Source: Flammeovirgaceae bacterium
GTDB lineage: Bacteria; Bacteroidota; Bacteroidia; Cytophagales; Cyclobacteriaceae
Reading direction: 5' to 3'
Assembly: GCA_021298015.1 (NCBI GenBank)
Contig: JAJTGY010000006.1
Location: 62,001 to 126,000 of the forward strand
Length of the DNA: 64,000 nucleotides
Part shown: positions 8,729-17,573 of the stretch, one piece after another
Layout of the letters: every line of letters begins with the position of its first letter
How positions within the stretch are numbered: the first letter of the stretch is position 1
Position numbers and translations under genes: made by a program
Notes under the pieces: model-generated
What the model was told of the DNA's origin: nothing
Databases searched by the model: none
What the model saw: the letters and a program-made list of their open reading frames with translations, nothing else

Positions 8729-9393
8729 AAAAGTCATGGTTGATTGCCTTCGCGGGGTTGTCGCTGGTTCATGTTGCGGGCCATGCGTTTGGCGTCCCGA
8801 TGTTATTTGCCGCAACAAAGCCCCTCTTGATGCCGGTGGTATTGGCTGGATATCTGGCCGGTAACAGGCGTTGGTCGCGTTGGGTGGTGGCGGGTCTTGG
8901 GCTGGGCTGGCTGGGTGATGTAGCCCTGATGTTTTCGGGTGAACTTTATTTCATGTTCGGGCTCGGGGCTTTTTTACTCGGTCATCTGGCCTATGTGATC
9001 GCGTATCGCGAACATCGTACGGCCGGCATGGCTGAGCCCTTCAGCAAACCTGCCCAGCTCCGGATTGCGCTGCCCATACTTTTGCTGGCAAGCCTTTTGG
9101 TGACGGTGCTCCGCCCCGCGTTGGGAGGCTTGCTTGTGCCGGTGATGGTGTATGCTTTTGTTATTTCGCTGATGGTGATACAAGCGGCCTACCGTAAAGG
9201 ATTTACAACCCCTACTAGTTTTTCTTACGTAATGGCGGGAGCAATACTGTTTATGGTCTCGGACTCGCTCCTGGCCGTGAATAAATTTCTGGATCCGCTG
9301 CCCCTCAGTGGCGTGTGGGTTATGACCACCTATCTGGGCGCACAATACCTGATTGTCGCTGGGCTACGGCAGCACCCTCATCAAAATTCGTAG
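8725..9393 (+). CDS. lysoplasmalogenase-like membrane protein (YhhN/TMEM86 family)
   Basis: The 222-residue integral membrane protein has about eight hydrophobic helices. Family-typical features are KPLLMPVVLAGYL in helix 2, GLGLGWLGDVALMF with its conserved Asp, LGHLAYVIAY, and a late GAILFMVSDSLLAVNKF segment, where D and N/K are the conserved polar residues. Characterised members cleave the vinyl ether of lysoplasmalogens. Whether this bacterium has plasmalogens is not shown here. The start overlaps the MFS stop as ATGA, indicating coupled translation. Confidence 0.85.
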   Translation: MKKSWLIAFAGLSLVHVAGHAFGVPMLFAATKPLLMPVVLAGYLAGNRRWSRWVVAGLGLGWLGDVALMFSGELYFMFGLGAFLLGHLAYVIAYREHRTAGMAEPFSKPAQLRIALPILLLASLLVTVLRPALGGLLVPVMVYAFVISLMVIQAAYRKGFTTPTSFSYVMAGAILFMVSDSLLAVNKFLDPLPLSGVWVMTTYLGAQYLIVAGLRQHPHQNS

Positions 9394-10019
9394 GATATCA
9401 CGCGGTCATCTTTTTGAAGAAAGGCCGTGAAGTCATCCAGTTTTTTTTCTGAGCCATAGATTTCGTAGACCAACACCAGCTGATCACGTTCTTTGGTCAG
9501 CTTTTTCTTTTTGAAACGGAGTTTTTCACTTTTCAGCCAGTCGTTAATCGTATCGCTGAGCTCGATTGATTTCCCGAAACAAATGCGGTAAACGCGGGCA
9601 TGATGAAGACGCTCAATAAACTCCTGAACGCGATTAAACAAACTCAATACCACGACCACTACCCCGGTGGTGACGATGGCAATAAAGTACTCTCCGGCAC
9701 CTACGGCCATACCGAGCGCGGCTGAGATCCAAATGGTAGTAGCGGTGGTGAGGCCGCTCACATTCAATCCATCTTTGAAAATGACACCTGCCCCCAGGAA
9801 GCCGACTCCCGTCACAATGTTGGAGGCAATGCGATCGGCTGTATTTCCGCCCAAGGCTATCGAAATTTCCGTGAACACGGTGGAGCCCACACAAATCATA
9901 ATCATGGTGCGTAGCCCCGCTGCCTTGCTGCGGTACTCACGCTCGAGGCCGATGGCCGTACCAATCGCAAAGGAAATCAGCAGTCGAAGGCCAAGTTCCA
10001 GATCAAATGAAATATCCAT
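9381..10019 (-). CDS. MgtC/SapB family membrane protein
   Basis: The 212-residue product has four or five N-terminal helices with the family signature IGLEREYRSKAAGLRTMIMICVGS at residues 23-46 and TGVGFLGAGVIFKDG further on. A soluble C-terminal domain follows (residues 145-212) that looks ACT-like. MgtC relatives inhibit the F-type ATP synthase or help cells at low magnesium; either role is an inference here. The gene converges with the lysoplasmalogenase-like gene and overlaps its end by 13 nt. Confidence 0.9.
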   Translation of the reverse strand: MDISFDLELGLRLLISFAIGTAIGLEREYRSKAAGLRTMIMICVGSTVFTEISIALGGNTADRIASNIVTGVGFLGAGVIFKDGLNVSGLTTATTIWISAALGMAVGAGEYFIAIVTTGVVVVVLSLFNRVQEFIERLHHARVYRICFGKSIELSDTINDWLKSEKLRFKKKKLTKERDQLVLVYEIYGSEKKLDDFTAFLQKDDRVISYEF

Positions 10020-10046
10020 AGTTTACACTTTGACCGAAGGTAAAAC

Positions 10047-10175
10047 AAAAAAAGCGGCTGTCTCCTATCAATTTTCAATTGTCAGCCTGAGCCTGTCGAA
10101 GGCATTTCTGAACCGAAACCGGTTTCGACAAGCTCAACCTGACAACAACTGGTAGTTTTGAGACAGCCGCTTTTT
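10047..10175. terminator. long nested inverted repeat, likely bidirectional terminator
   Basis: GCGGCTGTCTC (10054-10064) pairs with GAGACAGCCGC (10160-10170), extended by A-tract/T-tract pairs on the outside, for a stem of about 16 bp. An A-run on the left and a T-run on the right make it terminator-like on both strands. The loop is 95 nt and holds a second imperfect inverted repeat. It lies between the start of mgtC-like and the stop of the DUF2807 gene, both on the minus strand. It would therefore end the DUF2807 transcript. Confidence 0.65.
10081..10143. repeat. inner REP-like inverted repeat (CTGTCGAA family)
   Basis: The 20-nt arm 10081-10100 (GTCAGCCTGAGCCTGTCGAA) pairs with 10124-10143 at 17 of 20 positions. 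The arm resembles a short interspersed palindromic unit that I recall as widespread in bacterial genomes (a CAGGCTGAGCTTGTCGAAGG-like core). A CCGAAACCGGTTTCG palindrome sits at its centre. Confidence 0.6.
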
Positions 10176-10196
10176 AAAATGAAGTTCTAAGATCGG

Positions 10197-11009
10197 TTAC
10201 ATCTTGCGCACCGAGCCGCTACCGGAGGCATTGCTGCTTACGTGTTGTGGATTCCCTTTGTAGGATACGCTGCCGCTGCCGCTGATCGTGGCGTCAAGCT
10301 CCTTGTTCACGTGAATTTCCACATCTCCAGATCCGCTAATGCGCACTTCGCACTCATCCGTCACCAGGCCTGCGGCCAAGATTTTTCCCGAACCGCTGAT
10401 ATCAGTCCGCACGTCCCGGGCTGTGCCTTCGGCCTCAATTTTTCCCGAACCGGAAATGCCAAACGAGGCGCGGTCGCGAATGGTGCACGCTACCCGGGCT
10501 TTGCCCGAGCCGGTCACATCGCTGTCTACGCTTCCCGCAGTTCCGTTGATGGTAAGCTGGCCAGATCCGGACACATCGGCACCCAACCGGGCTTTCACAT
10601 CAGCCGTTGCCTCGAGCGAGCCGGATCCGCTGACTTGGAGGTTAAGATCATCTGCATTGATTTTATTTTTTACGATCAGACTACCCGAGCCGCCCACGCT
10701 CAGGCCGTCAACCACCGGCAACGTCACAAACGCGCGAATGCGATCATTCGAGTTCCAGCGCCAGTTGTTCCACCGATCGCCCGTGCCAATGATCAGTCGA
10801 TTACCCTCTACCCGCGTCTCAATTTTCTCCAAAATGCCGGGGTCGCCTTCCAACTCGACTTTAAACGTGCTGCCCTGAGTCACTTCACACGTGCCAGGTA
10901 CTCCGAAAGAGACCTTGGTGAAATCTTTGACATTTCGTTGCTCGCGCTTTTGCGCCAATCCGGCAAAGGCAAGAAGCAAACAGAACAACAGCAGTGATAG
11001 CTTTTTCAT
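10197..11009 (-). CDS. DUF2807 head-GIN-domain secreted protein
   Basis: From ATG 11009 the product has 270 residues with a signal peptide (MKKLSLLLFCLLLAFAGLAQ). The mature part starts with an RNVKDFTKVSFGVPG segment and then repeats short beta units, each ending in S-G-S-G, about nine times from residue 105 to the C-terminus. This is the DUF2807/GIN right-handed beta-helix common in Bacteroidota and loosely described as putative autotransporter adhesin. No function is established. An upstream in-frame ATG would place 33 residues before the signal peptide and was rejected. Confidence 0.9.
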   Translation of the reverse strand: MKKLSLLLFCLLLAFAGLAQKREQRNVKDFTKVSFGVPGTCEVTQGSTFKVELEGDPGILEKIETRVEGNRLIIGTGDRWNNWRWNSNDRIRAFVTLPVVDGLSVGGSGSLIVKNKINADDLNLQVSGSGSLEATADVKARLGADVSGSGQLTINGTAGSVDSDVTGSGKARVACTIRDRASFGISGSGKIEAEGTARDVRTDISGSGKILAAGLVTDECEVRISGSGDVEIHVNKELDATISGSGSVSYKGNPQHVSSNASGSGSVRKM

Positions 11010-11164
11010 ATCCGCGATGGGTTTTAAATGATGCTGTGAAGAGACCGGGGTTGGATCCCAAAGGTTGCACACCCCGCTAATATTCTTTCCATAGACGTAA
11101 AACGACAATGGCGCGTTTCAGACTCAGCCAAATTGAGGCAAAATTCAATACCTTGCCCTATCCC

Positions 11165-12394
11165 ATGAAGCCTGCCCGTAGCCCCGCCTTGGTTTTTATT
11201 TTCATTACGCTGCTGATCGATGTTACGGGGCTAGGTATCATCATACCGGTTATGCCTAAGCTTATTCAGGAGTTAACGGGCGGCACCGTGGCAGAGGCCG
11301 CAACCTTTGGCGGTTGGCTGGTGGCTGCCTATGCCATTACGCAGTTTTTCTGCGCACCGGTAATGGGTGGCCTTAGCGACCGGTTTGGTCGCAGGCCCGT
11401 GTTGCTTGCCTCGTTATTCGGCTTTGGTCTTGATTATCTGTTTTTGGCTCTGGCGCCAACCTATGGCTGGCTGTTTGTCGGGCGGGTAATTGCCGGAGCC
11501 ATGGGCGCGAGTTTTACCACAGCCGGAGCCTACATTGCCGACATCAGTACGCCCGAGACACGCGCGCAGAACTTTGGTATCATTGGGGCGGCCTTTGGGC
11601 TTGGCTTTATCCTCGGGCCGGTGATTGGCGGATTCCTGGGTGCCCTCGGGCCTCGTACGCCTTTTTATGCTGCAGCCGCGCTCACGTTCGTGAACTGGCT
11701 TTACGGATATTTCATTTTGCCAGAGTCATTAAAGCCGGAAAACCGCAGACGATTTGAATGGAAGCGGGCTAACCCGGCCGGCACGCTCCTGCGGCTGTGG
11801 CAGTATCCGGTTATTGCCGGGTTATTGCTTGCCCTGGCGCTGGTTTACATTTCGTCACACGCGGTGCAAAGCAACTGGAGTTATTACACGATTGAAAAAT
11901 TCGGCTGGTCGGAAAAACTGATTGGTATTTCGTTAGGTGTCGTGGGCATAGTGTTCGCGTTCGTCCAGGGATTTCTCATTCGAAAAATTATTCCGGCCTG
12001 GGGGCAGGAGCGGAGTGTCTATGCCGGGCTGGCATTGTATGCAGCCGGATTCCTGTTGTATGCCTTCGCCACGCAAAGCTGGATGATGTACGCCTTCACG
12101 GTGGTCTATTGCCTGGGTGGAATTGCCGGCCCGGCCCTGCAGGGAATTATGTCCTCGGCTGTGCCGCCCAATGCCCAGGGCGAATTGCAAGGCGGGTTCA
12201 CGAGCCTGATGAGCCTGGCTTCGATTATTGGGCCACCGCTGATGAATAATCTTTTTGCCTTTTTCACCGACACCGATGCACCCGTATACTTTCCGGGTGC
12301 GGCCATGCTGTTGGGGGCCGTTCTCACGCTCATCAGCACGTTACTGGCGAGGCGTACGCTCAAAAGCCACCTGGCCGGTAAAAAGGAAACTTAA
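11165..12394 (+). CDS. MFS transporter, TetA/TCR-like
   Basis: This is a 409-residue twelve-helix transporter. Motif A reads [14 protein letters not shown] after helix 2. The first helix carries [14 protein letters not shown], typical of the TetA tetracycline/H+ antiporter branch, and GPVIGGFLG is the antiporter motif C in helix 5. Resistance cannot be concluded, since many chromosomal members have other substrates. I chose ATG 11165 over the ATG 57 nt upstream because it gives the normal short N-terminus. The 3' end overlaps the convergent exonuclease gene by 4 nt. Confidence 0.88.
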   Translation: MKPARSPALVFIFITLLIDVTGLGIIIPVMPKLIQELTGGTVAEAATFGGWLVAAYAITQFFCAPVMGGLSDRFGRRPVLLASLFGFGLDYLFLALAPTYGWLFVGRVIAGAMGASFTTAGAYIADISTPETRAQNFGIIGAAFGLGFILGPVIGGFLGALGPRTPFYAAAALTFVNWLYGYFILPESLKPENRRRFEWKRANPAGTLLRLWQYPVIAGLLLALALVYISSHAVQSNWSYYTIEKFGWSEKLIGISLGVVGIVFAFVQGFLIRKIIPAWGQERSVYAGLALYAAGFLLYAFATQSWMMYAFTVVYCLGGIAGPALQGIMSSAVPPNAQGELQGGFTSLMSLASIIGPPLMNNLFAFFTDTDAPVYFPGAAMLLGAVLTLISTLLARRTLKSHLAGKKET

Positions 12395-12978
12395 CGCAAC
12401 GCGCGCACCCTTCTGAAAATCTCCAGGCACACCCAGGCATCGGTGGCCGCATATTGAATTTGCTTTTCCGTGAGTGTGGGTGCCTCCCAGTTACTGGTTT
12501 GTGCGCTTTTCGAAATTCGGAACCCCAGCAGCAAGCCGGTTAACTTTTTTACGCTCTCGGCCTCCAGGCCAACCGACTTGGTCAGGTGTGTGATTTCGAC
12601 AAAGCCACCGGGGTTAAACGACCGGAGTTTTTTCAGGGCTACCAGGTCATCGCGAATCGCCACTCCCGCTTTTTCAATGGTCGCTGATTCGAGGAATTCG
12701 GCCAACTCATCCGTCATGCCGGTTTGCTGCAACCGGATCAGGAATACTTTTTCCGGCAACGCCAATTGCAGCAAGGCTACTTTGTTGGAGTGGCCCCGCA
12801 CAAAAACAGGCTTGGTCTCGGTATCAAAGCCGAGCATTTCCTGGTCGTACAGTTCGGGCAGAATCTTTTTGATGCGCGCGGTCTCCTGGACTACCACTAC
12901 TTTTCCGGTGAACATGCCGAAGGGCAGTTCGTTCAGCTCTTCGTTGCTGATATTAGATTTCAGAGGGGGTTTTGTCAT
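12391..12978 (-). CDS. RNase D-like 3'-5' exonuclease domain protein
   Basis: The 195-residue product is a bare DEDDy exonuclease domain. The Asp/Glu pair is in LGFDTETKP, the second Asp in GVAIRDDL, and the Tyr and last Asp in YAATDAW near the C-terminus. It lacks the HRDC domains of full RNase D. Relatives trim RNA or DNA 3' ends. Its start lies inside the 3' end of nhaC (26-nt overlap), so it is the second gene of that operon. Confidence 0.9.
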   Translation of the reverse strand: MTKPPLKSNISNEELNELPFGMFTGKVVVVQETARIKKILPELYDQEMLGFDTETKPVFVRGHSNKVALLQLALPEKVFLIRLQQTGMTDELAEFLESATIEKAGVAIRDDLVALKKLRSFNPGGFVEITHLTKSVGLEAESVKKLTGLLLGFRISKSAQTSNWEAPTLTEKQIQYAATDAWVCLEIFRRVRALR

Positions 12979-14410
12979 CAGTAAATCTCCGAATCTTGTA
13001 GTTAAGATAAGCCTGCGTTACCGTCATCAGCGGACTGATCAGGCAGAAGAACGAGTAGGGCAGATAGGCCACCGTGGCTACACCCAAAACGTTGGATTGC
13101 GTAGCTCCGCAGGTATTCCAGGGAATCAGCACAGAGGTTACGGTTCCGGAATCTTCCAACGTGCGGCTGAGTAACTCGGGCTTATACCCACGTTTGCGAT
13201 AAGTGTCGGCATACATGCGCCCCGGTACGGCAATCGCCATATACTGATCGGATGCTGTGAAATTAAAGAAGATGCACGTGGCAGCGGTTGAAAACACCAG
13301 CGAGCCCGTGCTATGAGCAAAGCGGATAATTTCCCGCGCAATCCGGTTCAACAATCCTGACGCTTCCATGGCACCCCCGAAAATCATAGCGCAGATAATC
13401 AGCCAAATGGTATTGAGCATGCCGGCCATTCCCTTTGCCTTCAACAACTCCGTGATCATCGCATTGTCGGTGTTGACCTGAATGGTGGTGGTCATCGCCT
13501 TCATCACAGCCAGAAAGGAGGCCTCGAGGTAGCTATCAGATGAACCCGCAATGGTGCGCACAACATCGGGTTGAAAAATTACCGCACACAAACCACCCAG
13601 CAGAGCGCCAACCAAAAGAGCCGGCAAAGCGGGTACTTTTTTTACAATCATGACAATCACCAATACTGGTACAACAAAAAGAAGCGGGTTCAGATCAAAA
13701 CTGTTTTCGATGGCAGCCAGCACCGCTTGCGAGTCAGTCGCGGTAGTGGAGGTGTCGAGGGTAAAACCCCACACCATGAAAATCAACAGCGTGATGATCA
13801 GCGTGGGTACCGTGGTGTACATCATGTACTTGACGTGTGTGAACAAATCGGTGCCCGCCATAGCCGGAGCCAGGTTCGTGGTGTCGCTCAGGGGCGACAT
13901 CTTGTCGCCAAAATAAGAACCCGATATGATGGCACCGGCAATTACACCCTCGTGAATATCTAACGCTTTTCCGATTCCGAGTAGCGCAATACCAACGGTG
14001 GCCACCGTACTCCATGAACTGCCCGTGGCAAGAGAAACAATTGCGCAGACTACACAAGCCGCTAGCAGGAAAATGGTCGGATTCAGAATTTTTAATCCAT
14101 AGTAGATCATGGCAGGTACAATGCCGCTGAGCAACCACGTGCCTGAAAGTGATCCGATGGTGAGTAGGATAAGCATGGCGGCCATGGCCGAACTGATGCT
14201 GCGAACAATACTCACTTCGATTTCGTGCCAGGAATGACCTAATTGAAATGAGATAACTCCCGCTACAGCGGCACCCAGCAGCAAGGCAATTTGATTGGCG
14301 CCTTCAATAGCACCAGAGCCCAGCACGATTACGTTAATGGTCAGTAAGACAATCAGGAACAGGATTGGAATCAGGGCTTGGAGCAGCGTGGCTTCTTTTT
14401 TGGCCGTCAT
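12953..14410 (-). CDS. nhaC: Na+/H+ antiporter NhaC family
   Basis: The product is a 485-residue protein of about twelve helices. Family-typical stretches are GSLSGTWLLSGIVPAMIYYGL, SLATGSSWSTVATVGIAL with the unwound polar helix, and SGSYFGDKMSPLSDTTNLAP, the NhaC hallmark with a conserved Asp pair. A later half repeats the pattern (TASDQYMAIAVPGRMY, SVLIPWNTCGATQ). It exchanges sodium for protons across the inner membrane. It shares an operon with the exonuclease gene downstream. Confidence 0.93.
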   Translation of the reverse strand: MTAKKEATLLQALIPILFLIVLLTINVIVLGSGAIEGANQIALLLGAAVAGVISFQLGHSWHEIEVSIVRSISSAMAAMLILLTIGSLSGTWLLSGIVPAMIYYGLKILNPTIFLLAACVVCAIVSLATGSSWSTVATVGIALLGIGKALDIHEGVIAGAIISGSYFGDKMSPLSDTTNLAPAMAGTDLFTHVKYMMYTTVPTLIITLLIFMVWGFTLDTSTTATDSQAVLAAIENSFDLNPLLFVVPVLVIVMIVKKVPALPALLVGALLGGLCAVIFQPDVVRTIAGSSDSYLEASFLAVMKAMTTTIQVNTDNAMITELLKAKGMAGMLNTIWLIICAMIFGGAMEASGLLNRIAREIIRFAHSTGSLVFSTAATCIFFNFTASDQYMAIAVPGRMYADTYRKRGYKPELLSRTLEDSGTVTSVLIPWNTCGATQSNVLGVATVAYLPYSFFCLISPLMTVTQAYLNYKIRRFTDDKTPSEI

Positions 14411-14441
14411 GCAATAGGTGCGAAAAGGATAAAGGTAGTAT

Positions 14442-15563
14442 TTATTTGTTTTCGGATACCACGTGATAGATCACACCCCGGTCTTGCAGGTAGGTATTCA
14501 CCTCAGCAAAATGACGACCCAGGAATTCGGGCGGTGAGATGCCGGGCTGGCGGTATATACCTTCCGCTACCAGGTGAGCCACGGCCGTACAGGTGTAGCC
14601 CGTAGTTCGGGCCATTGAGAGCGTACCCCGGCTATCCGTGCGGTCAAGCAACTGGTATTCGTATGTCTTGGGTTTTCCGTTTTCTTCCCCCGAAATCCGG
14701 ATGCGCATGACGGTAAACTCCCGTTCCCCCGGCTTCAGCTTCCACTTCGGGAAAAGCAGTTGGGCCGTAACATCAATGGGCCGCACCGGCACGCCTTTGA
14801 TATCAACCGGCTCATAGTTGAAGAAACCCGTTTCCCGCAGCACGCGCAGGTACTCGATCGTGCCGGGGTAGCGCAGGGTTTTTTCAATCATGTTGGGGAT
14901 ATGCGGCATTGTTGTGATCAGCGACCGAAGTCCGTCTGAGTTCCACGATTCGAGTGTGCCCACACCGGGGAAGTGAACAAGCTCGGCATCCGATAATGCC
15001 TCCTGCACGATAACCGTACGGTTTTGCACATACCGGGCCGGCCGAATGTATTCTTCAATGACATCGATGGGCGAAAACACGGCTTTGTATTCAAACGGCC
15101 ACTCGCGCACTTCCGGCAGCCCGCCCACGAGGCACTCGTAGGAATCGATTTTCATGGACAGGTTGTGATGCCCCAGAATGATGTTACCCATGCCCGGAGC
15201 CACTCCGCAGTCCGTAACAATCGTAACACCCTTTTCTTTTGCCAGGGCGTCAAGGCCAAACGGGTCTTCGGGAAAGAAGGAGATATCAACCATGTTGCGT
15301 CCGGCTTCAATCACCGCCTGCGCTATTTGGTACCCCAGAAAGCCGGGTACTGCACCGATCACCAGATCAAATGGCTTTACCAATTCCCGGATCTGATCAG
15401 GTTGCGAAAAATCGGCCTGCACGGTTTGGATGCCCAGGCGGGCTACGTATTGCAACGCTGCTTCGCTCAGATCGGCCGAGGTGACAGCAAAGTGGGTACT
15501 CAAATCCTCCGCCATTACCTTGCCCACCAAGCCGGCTCCCAGTACAATAACTTTTCTCTTCAT
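14442..15563 (-). CDS. saccharopine dehydrogenase-like oxidoreductase
   Basis: From ATG 15563 the product has 373 residues. The Rossmann glycine motif is VIVLGAGLVGKVMAEDL at residues 5-21. A saccharopine-dehydrogenase C-terminal domain follows, with DCGVAPGMGNIILGHH and the ECLVGGLPEVREWPFEYKAVFSP segment. Members include L-lysine 6-dehydrogenase and saccharopine reductase; the segments here match the lysine-6-dehydrogenase-like subgroup best, an inference. It is distinct from the second saccharopine dehydrogenase at 34900. It is divergent from the DUF4442 gene with a 39-bp spacer that must hold both promoters. Confidence 0.85.
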   Translation of the reverse strand: MKRKVIVLGAGLVGKVMAEDLSTHFAVTSADLSEAALQYVARLGIQTVQADFSQPDQIRELVKPFDLVIGAVPGFLGYQIAQAVIEAGRNMVDISFFPEDPFGLDALAKEKGVTIVTDCGVAPGMGNIILGHHNLSMKIDSYECLVGGLPEVREWPFEYKAVFSPIDVIEEYIRPARYVQNRTVIVQEALSDAELVHFPGVGTLESWNSDGLRSLITTMPHIPNMIEKTLRYPGTIEYLRVLRETGFFNYEPVDIKGVPVRPIDVTAQLLFPKWKLKPGEREFTVMRIRISGEENGKPKTYEYQLLDRTDSRGTLSMARTTGYTCTAVAHLVAEGIYRQPGISPPEFLGRHFAEVNTYLQDRGVIYHVVSENK

Positions 15564-15602
15564 GTCAAAATGCGTAAATCGGGAATCGTAAAATGAACGT
15601 CC

Positions 15603-16112
15603 ATGTTCGATCCCGCCAAAATTATTCAAAAAGCCAAGACTTCTTCCTTTTATCTCTGGTTACTCAATTTCAATCTCGCGCGCACCATACCCTTTAACAT
15701 CCCCCATGGATTTGAGATTACACAAATCACGGATACTTCCTTGCGCACACGACTTCCCTATAAGCGCAAGAATTTGAACCATATCCGCGGGCTACACGCC
15801 TGCGCCCTGGCCACACTCAGTGAGTTTACCACCGGTTTTCTACTTATCTCCCGGCTGGGTATGACCAACTACCGGATTATTCTTAAACGGCTGGAGATGG
15901 ACTATCACTTTCAGGGCAAAATGGGCGCGTGGGCCGAATTCGTGATCACACCGGATTGGCTGGAACGCGAAGTCGTGCAGCCCCTGCAGCAGTCGGAATC
16001 CGTGGTGGTGAACTGCGAAGTAAAAATTTTTGACGAGCAACAGAACCATCTCACGACCGGGCATGTCCATTGGCAAATCAAGGACTGGAAGAAGGTAAAA
16101 ACCCGCACTTGA
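15603..16112 (+). CDS. DUF4442 hotdog-fold putative thioesterase
   Basis: The 169-residue product matches the DUF4442/PaaI-like hotdog group. Features are a polar N-terminal helix, PFNIPHGFEITQI, then NHIRGLHACALATLSEFTTGFLL, which corresponds to the central hotdog helix with its conserved N-H...G.H pattern and E. Beta strands follow to the C-terminus. Family members hydrolyse acyl-CoA thioesters, but the substrate here is unknown. It sits 46 bp before the Mpo1-like gene and may share its transcript. Confidence 0.82.
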   Translation: MFDPAKIIQKAKTSSFYLWLLNFNLARTIPFNIPHGFEITQITDTSLRTRLPYKRKNLNHIRGLHACALATLSEFTTGFLLISRLGMTNYRIILKRLEMDYHFQGKMGAWAEFVITPDWLEREVVQPLQQSESVVVNCEVKIFDEQQNHLTTGHVHWQIKDWKKVKTRT

Positions 16113-16158
16113 CAAGTTGTTAAGTTTCGGGTAGGTTTGACTACTAAACACCACCCGT

Positions 16159-16638
16159 ATGAGACGAATTGACGAGTTATTGGCCGAGTATGGTGAGAGT
16201 CACCAGAATGCGACCAACAAAGCCATTCATTGGATCTGTGTTCCGCTGATTTTTTTTAGCGTAGTGGGACTCATTGCCTCCATTCCTTCGAGCCCCTTAC
16301 AAGCTTTGCTGGGTGAGGGTAACCCTTACGCCAACTGGGCTACCGTGGTGCTGGTCTTGGTTACTGTGTACTATGTAACACTCTCTATTCCGCTTAGCAT
16401 CGGACTTGTTCTTTTTGCCTTGGTCTGCGTTTTTCTTACCAATTTGATCATCACGTTGAATGTGGCGCCCCTGTGGGCTGTCTCGCTGGGCATCTTTGTG
16501 GTGGCCTGGATCGGCCAGTTTTATGGTCATAAAGTGGAGGGCAAGAAACCTTCTTTTTTTAAAGACGTGCAGTTTTTAATGATCGGTCCGGCCTGGCTGA
16601 TGCACTTTATCTACAAGCGCTTAGGTATACCCTATTGA
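16159..16638 (+). CDS. Mpo1-like (DUF962) membrane protein
   Basis: The 159-residue protein begins with the DUF962 signature LAEYGESHQNATNKAIHWICVP, whose two His residues (HxNxxNxxxH) bind iron in yeast Mpo1, a 2-hydroxy fatty acid dioxygenase. Three to four membrane helices follow. A second His motif, GQFYGHKVEGKKPSFFKD, is also present, as is a late MHFIYKRLG. The complete set of His residues suggests an active dioxygenase; the bacterial substrate is not known. A TAGGTTTG box lies about 22 nt upstream. Confidence 0.88.
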   Translation: MRRIDELLAEYGESHQNATNKAIHWICVPLIFFSVVGLIASIPSSPLQALLGEGNPYANWATVVLVLVTVYYVTLSIPLSIGLVLFALVCVFLTNLIITLNVAPLWAVSLGIFVVAWIGQFYGHKVEGKKPSFFKDVQFLMIGPAWLMHFIYKRLGIPY

Positions 16639-17573
16639 GTGATCTGGAATTTCGCTGTGGTCAGCCGGAGGATTTTGAATGGACGGAACCGGTTTCGCTC
16701 TTTCATGAACCACATCACTTGCGTCTTCAGGCCGCAACAGGCTGGATTTCCTTTGCTGCCTACCGCGGAAACAACCATCTCTCGCTTCTGATTCATTTTC
16801 ATGTTCAGCAGGGGATGGCCGCCAGCCCGGGGCGGGCTCCGTTTGGCTCATTTCTTTTTTTGCCTGATGTTTCCGCGGCCGATTGGTCAAACTTCCTCCG
16901 CTATATCGAAGCTGAATGTATTCAGCGCGGCATTCGTCAACTCGAAATCAAGTGCCCACCCATGCCGTATTGCTCAGATGACAAGCGAGTTGTGGATGAA
17001 GCCCTGGCACGCGCGAACTACATTAGCCATGAAGATGTGGTGGCCAGCATACCGATTCTGCCCGTTGCGTTTTATGCGTTGCTCCATCGGGCGGAGAAAA
17101 AGAAGTTGCGCAAGAGCGACACTGGGGGTGCGGAGTTTCAACTTTTGCCGCTGGCCCAACTTGAAAACGTTTACCGGCACTTGAGCGAATGGCGGGCGTC
17201 AAAAAACTTGTCGCTTAGCCTCTCGCTCGCGGATTTGCAGAAACTCGCAGCCGCATTTCCAAACCACGTTCTCCTGACCGCGGTCAGGTTGAAGGATCAA
17301 TGGATCGCAGCGAACGTGTCGTTGCGTGTGACCGGACATATCTTGTACAACTTTTATCATGATCATGATCCGGCTTGGGATTCACTCAGCCCGGTGGTCA
17401 AATTGAACGAAGGCTTATACCATCTTGGACGTGCGCAAGGCATGCAGTGGCTTGATTTAGGAACAAGCCTTGACAACGGCCGGCTTCGGCCATCCCTGCT
17501 AGAATTCAAAGAGCGCCTCGGTGCCAAATTATTCCCCAAGCTCACATTCCGCAAAGTTTTGACTCATGACTGA
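16635..17573 (+). CDS. GNAT/FemAB-like acyltransferase, uncharacterised
   Basis: The 312-residue product lacks a signal peptide. The second half contains a GNAT-like core: VYRHLSEWRASKNLSLSLS, LLTAVRLKDQWIAANVSLRV and an LYHLGRAQGMQWLDLGTSLD stretch that resembles the acyl-CoA-binding end of FemAB/BioF2-type GNAT folds. The best start is TTG 16635, which overlaps the TGA of the preceding gene; no in-frame ATG or GTG fits the N-terminus. It overlaps the downstream glycosyltransferase by 8 nt, suggesting a role in sugar or surface modification. Confidence 0.7.
   Translation: MSDLEFRCGQPEDFEWTEPVSLFHEPHHLRLQAATGWISFAAYRGNNHLSLLIHFHVQQGMAASPGRAPFGSFLFLPDVSAADWSNFLRYIEAECIQRGIRQLEIKCPPMPYCSDDKRVVDEALARANYISHEDVVASIPILPVAFYALLHRAEKKKLRKSDTGGAEFQLLPLAQLENVYRHLSEWRASKNLSLSLSLADLQKLAAAFPNHVLLTAVRLKDQWIAANVSLRVTGHILYNFYHDHDPAWDSLSPVVKLNEGLYHLGRAQGMQWLDLGTSLDNGRLRPSLLEFKERLGAKLFPKLTFRKVLTHD

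Noticed and set aside
11165-12394. Tetracycline resistance gene
   Set aside because: TetA-like motifs alone do not show resistance; the gene sits in a housekeeping context without mobility genes or resistance partners.
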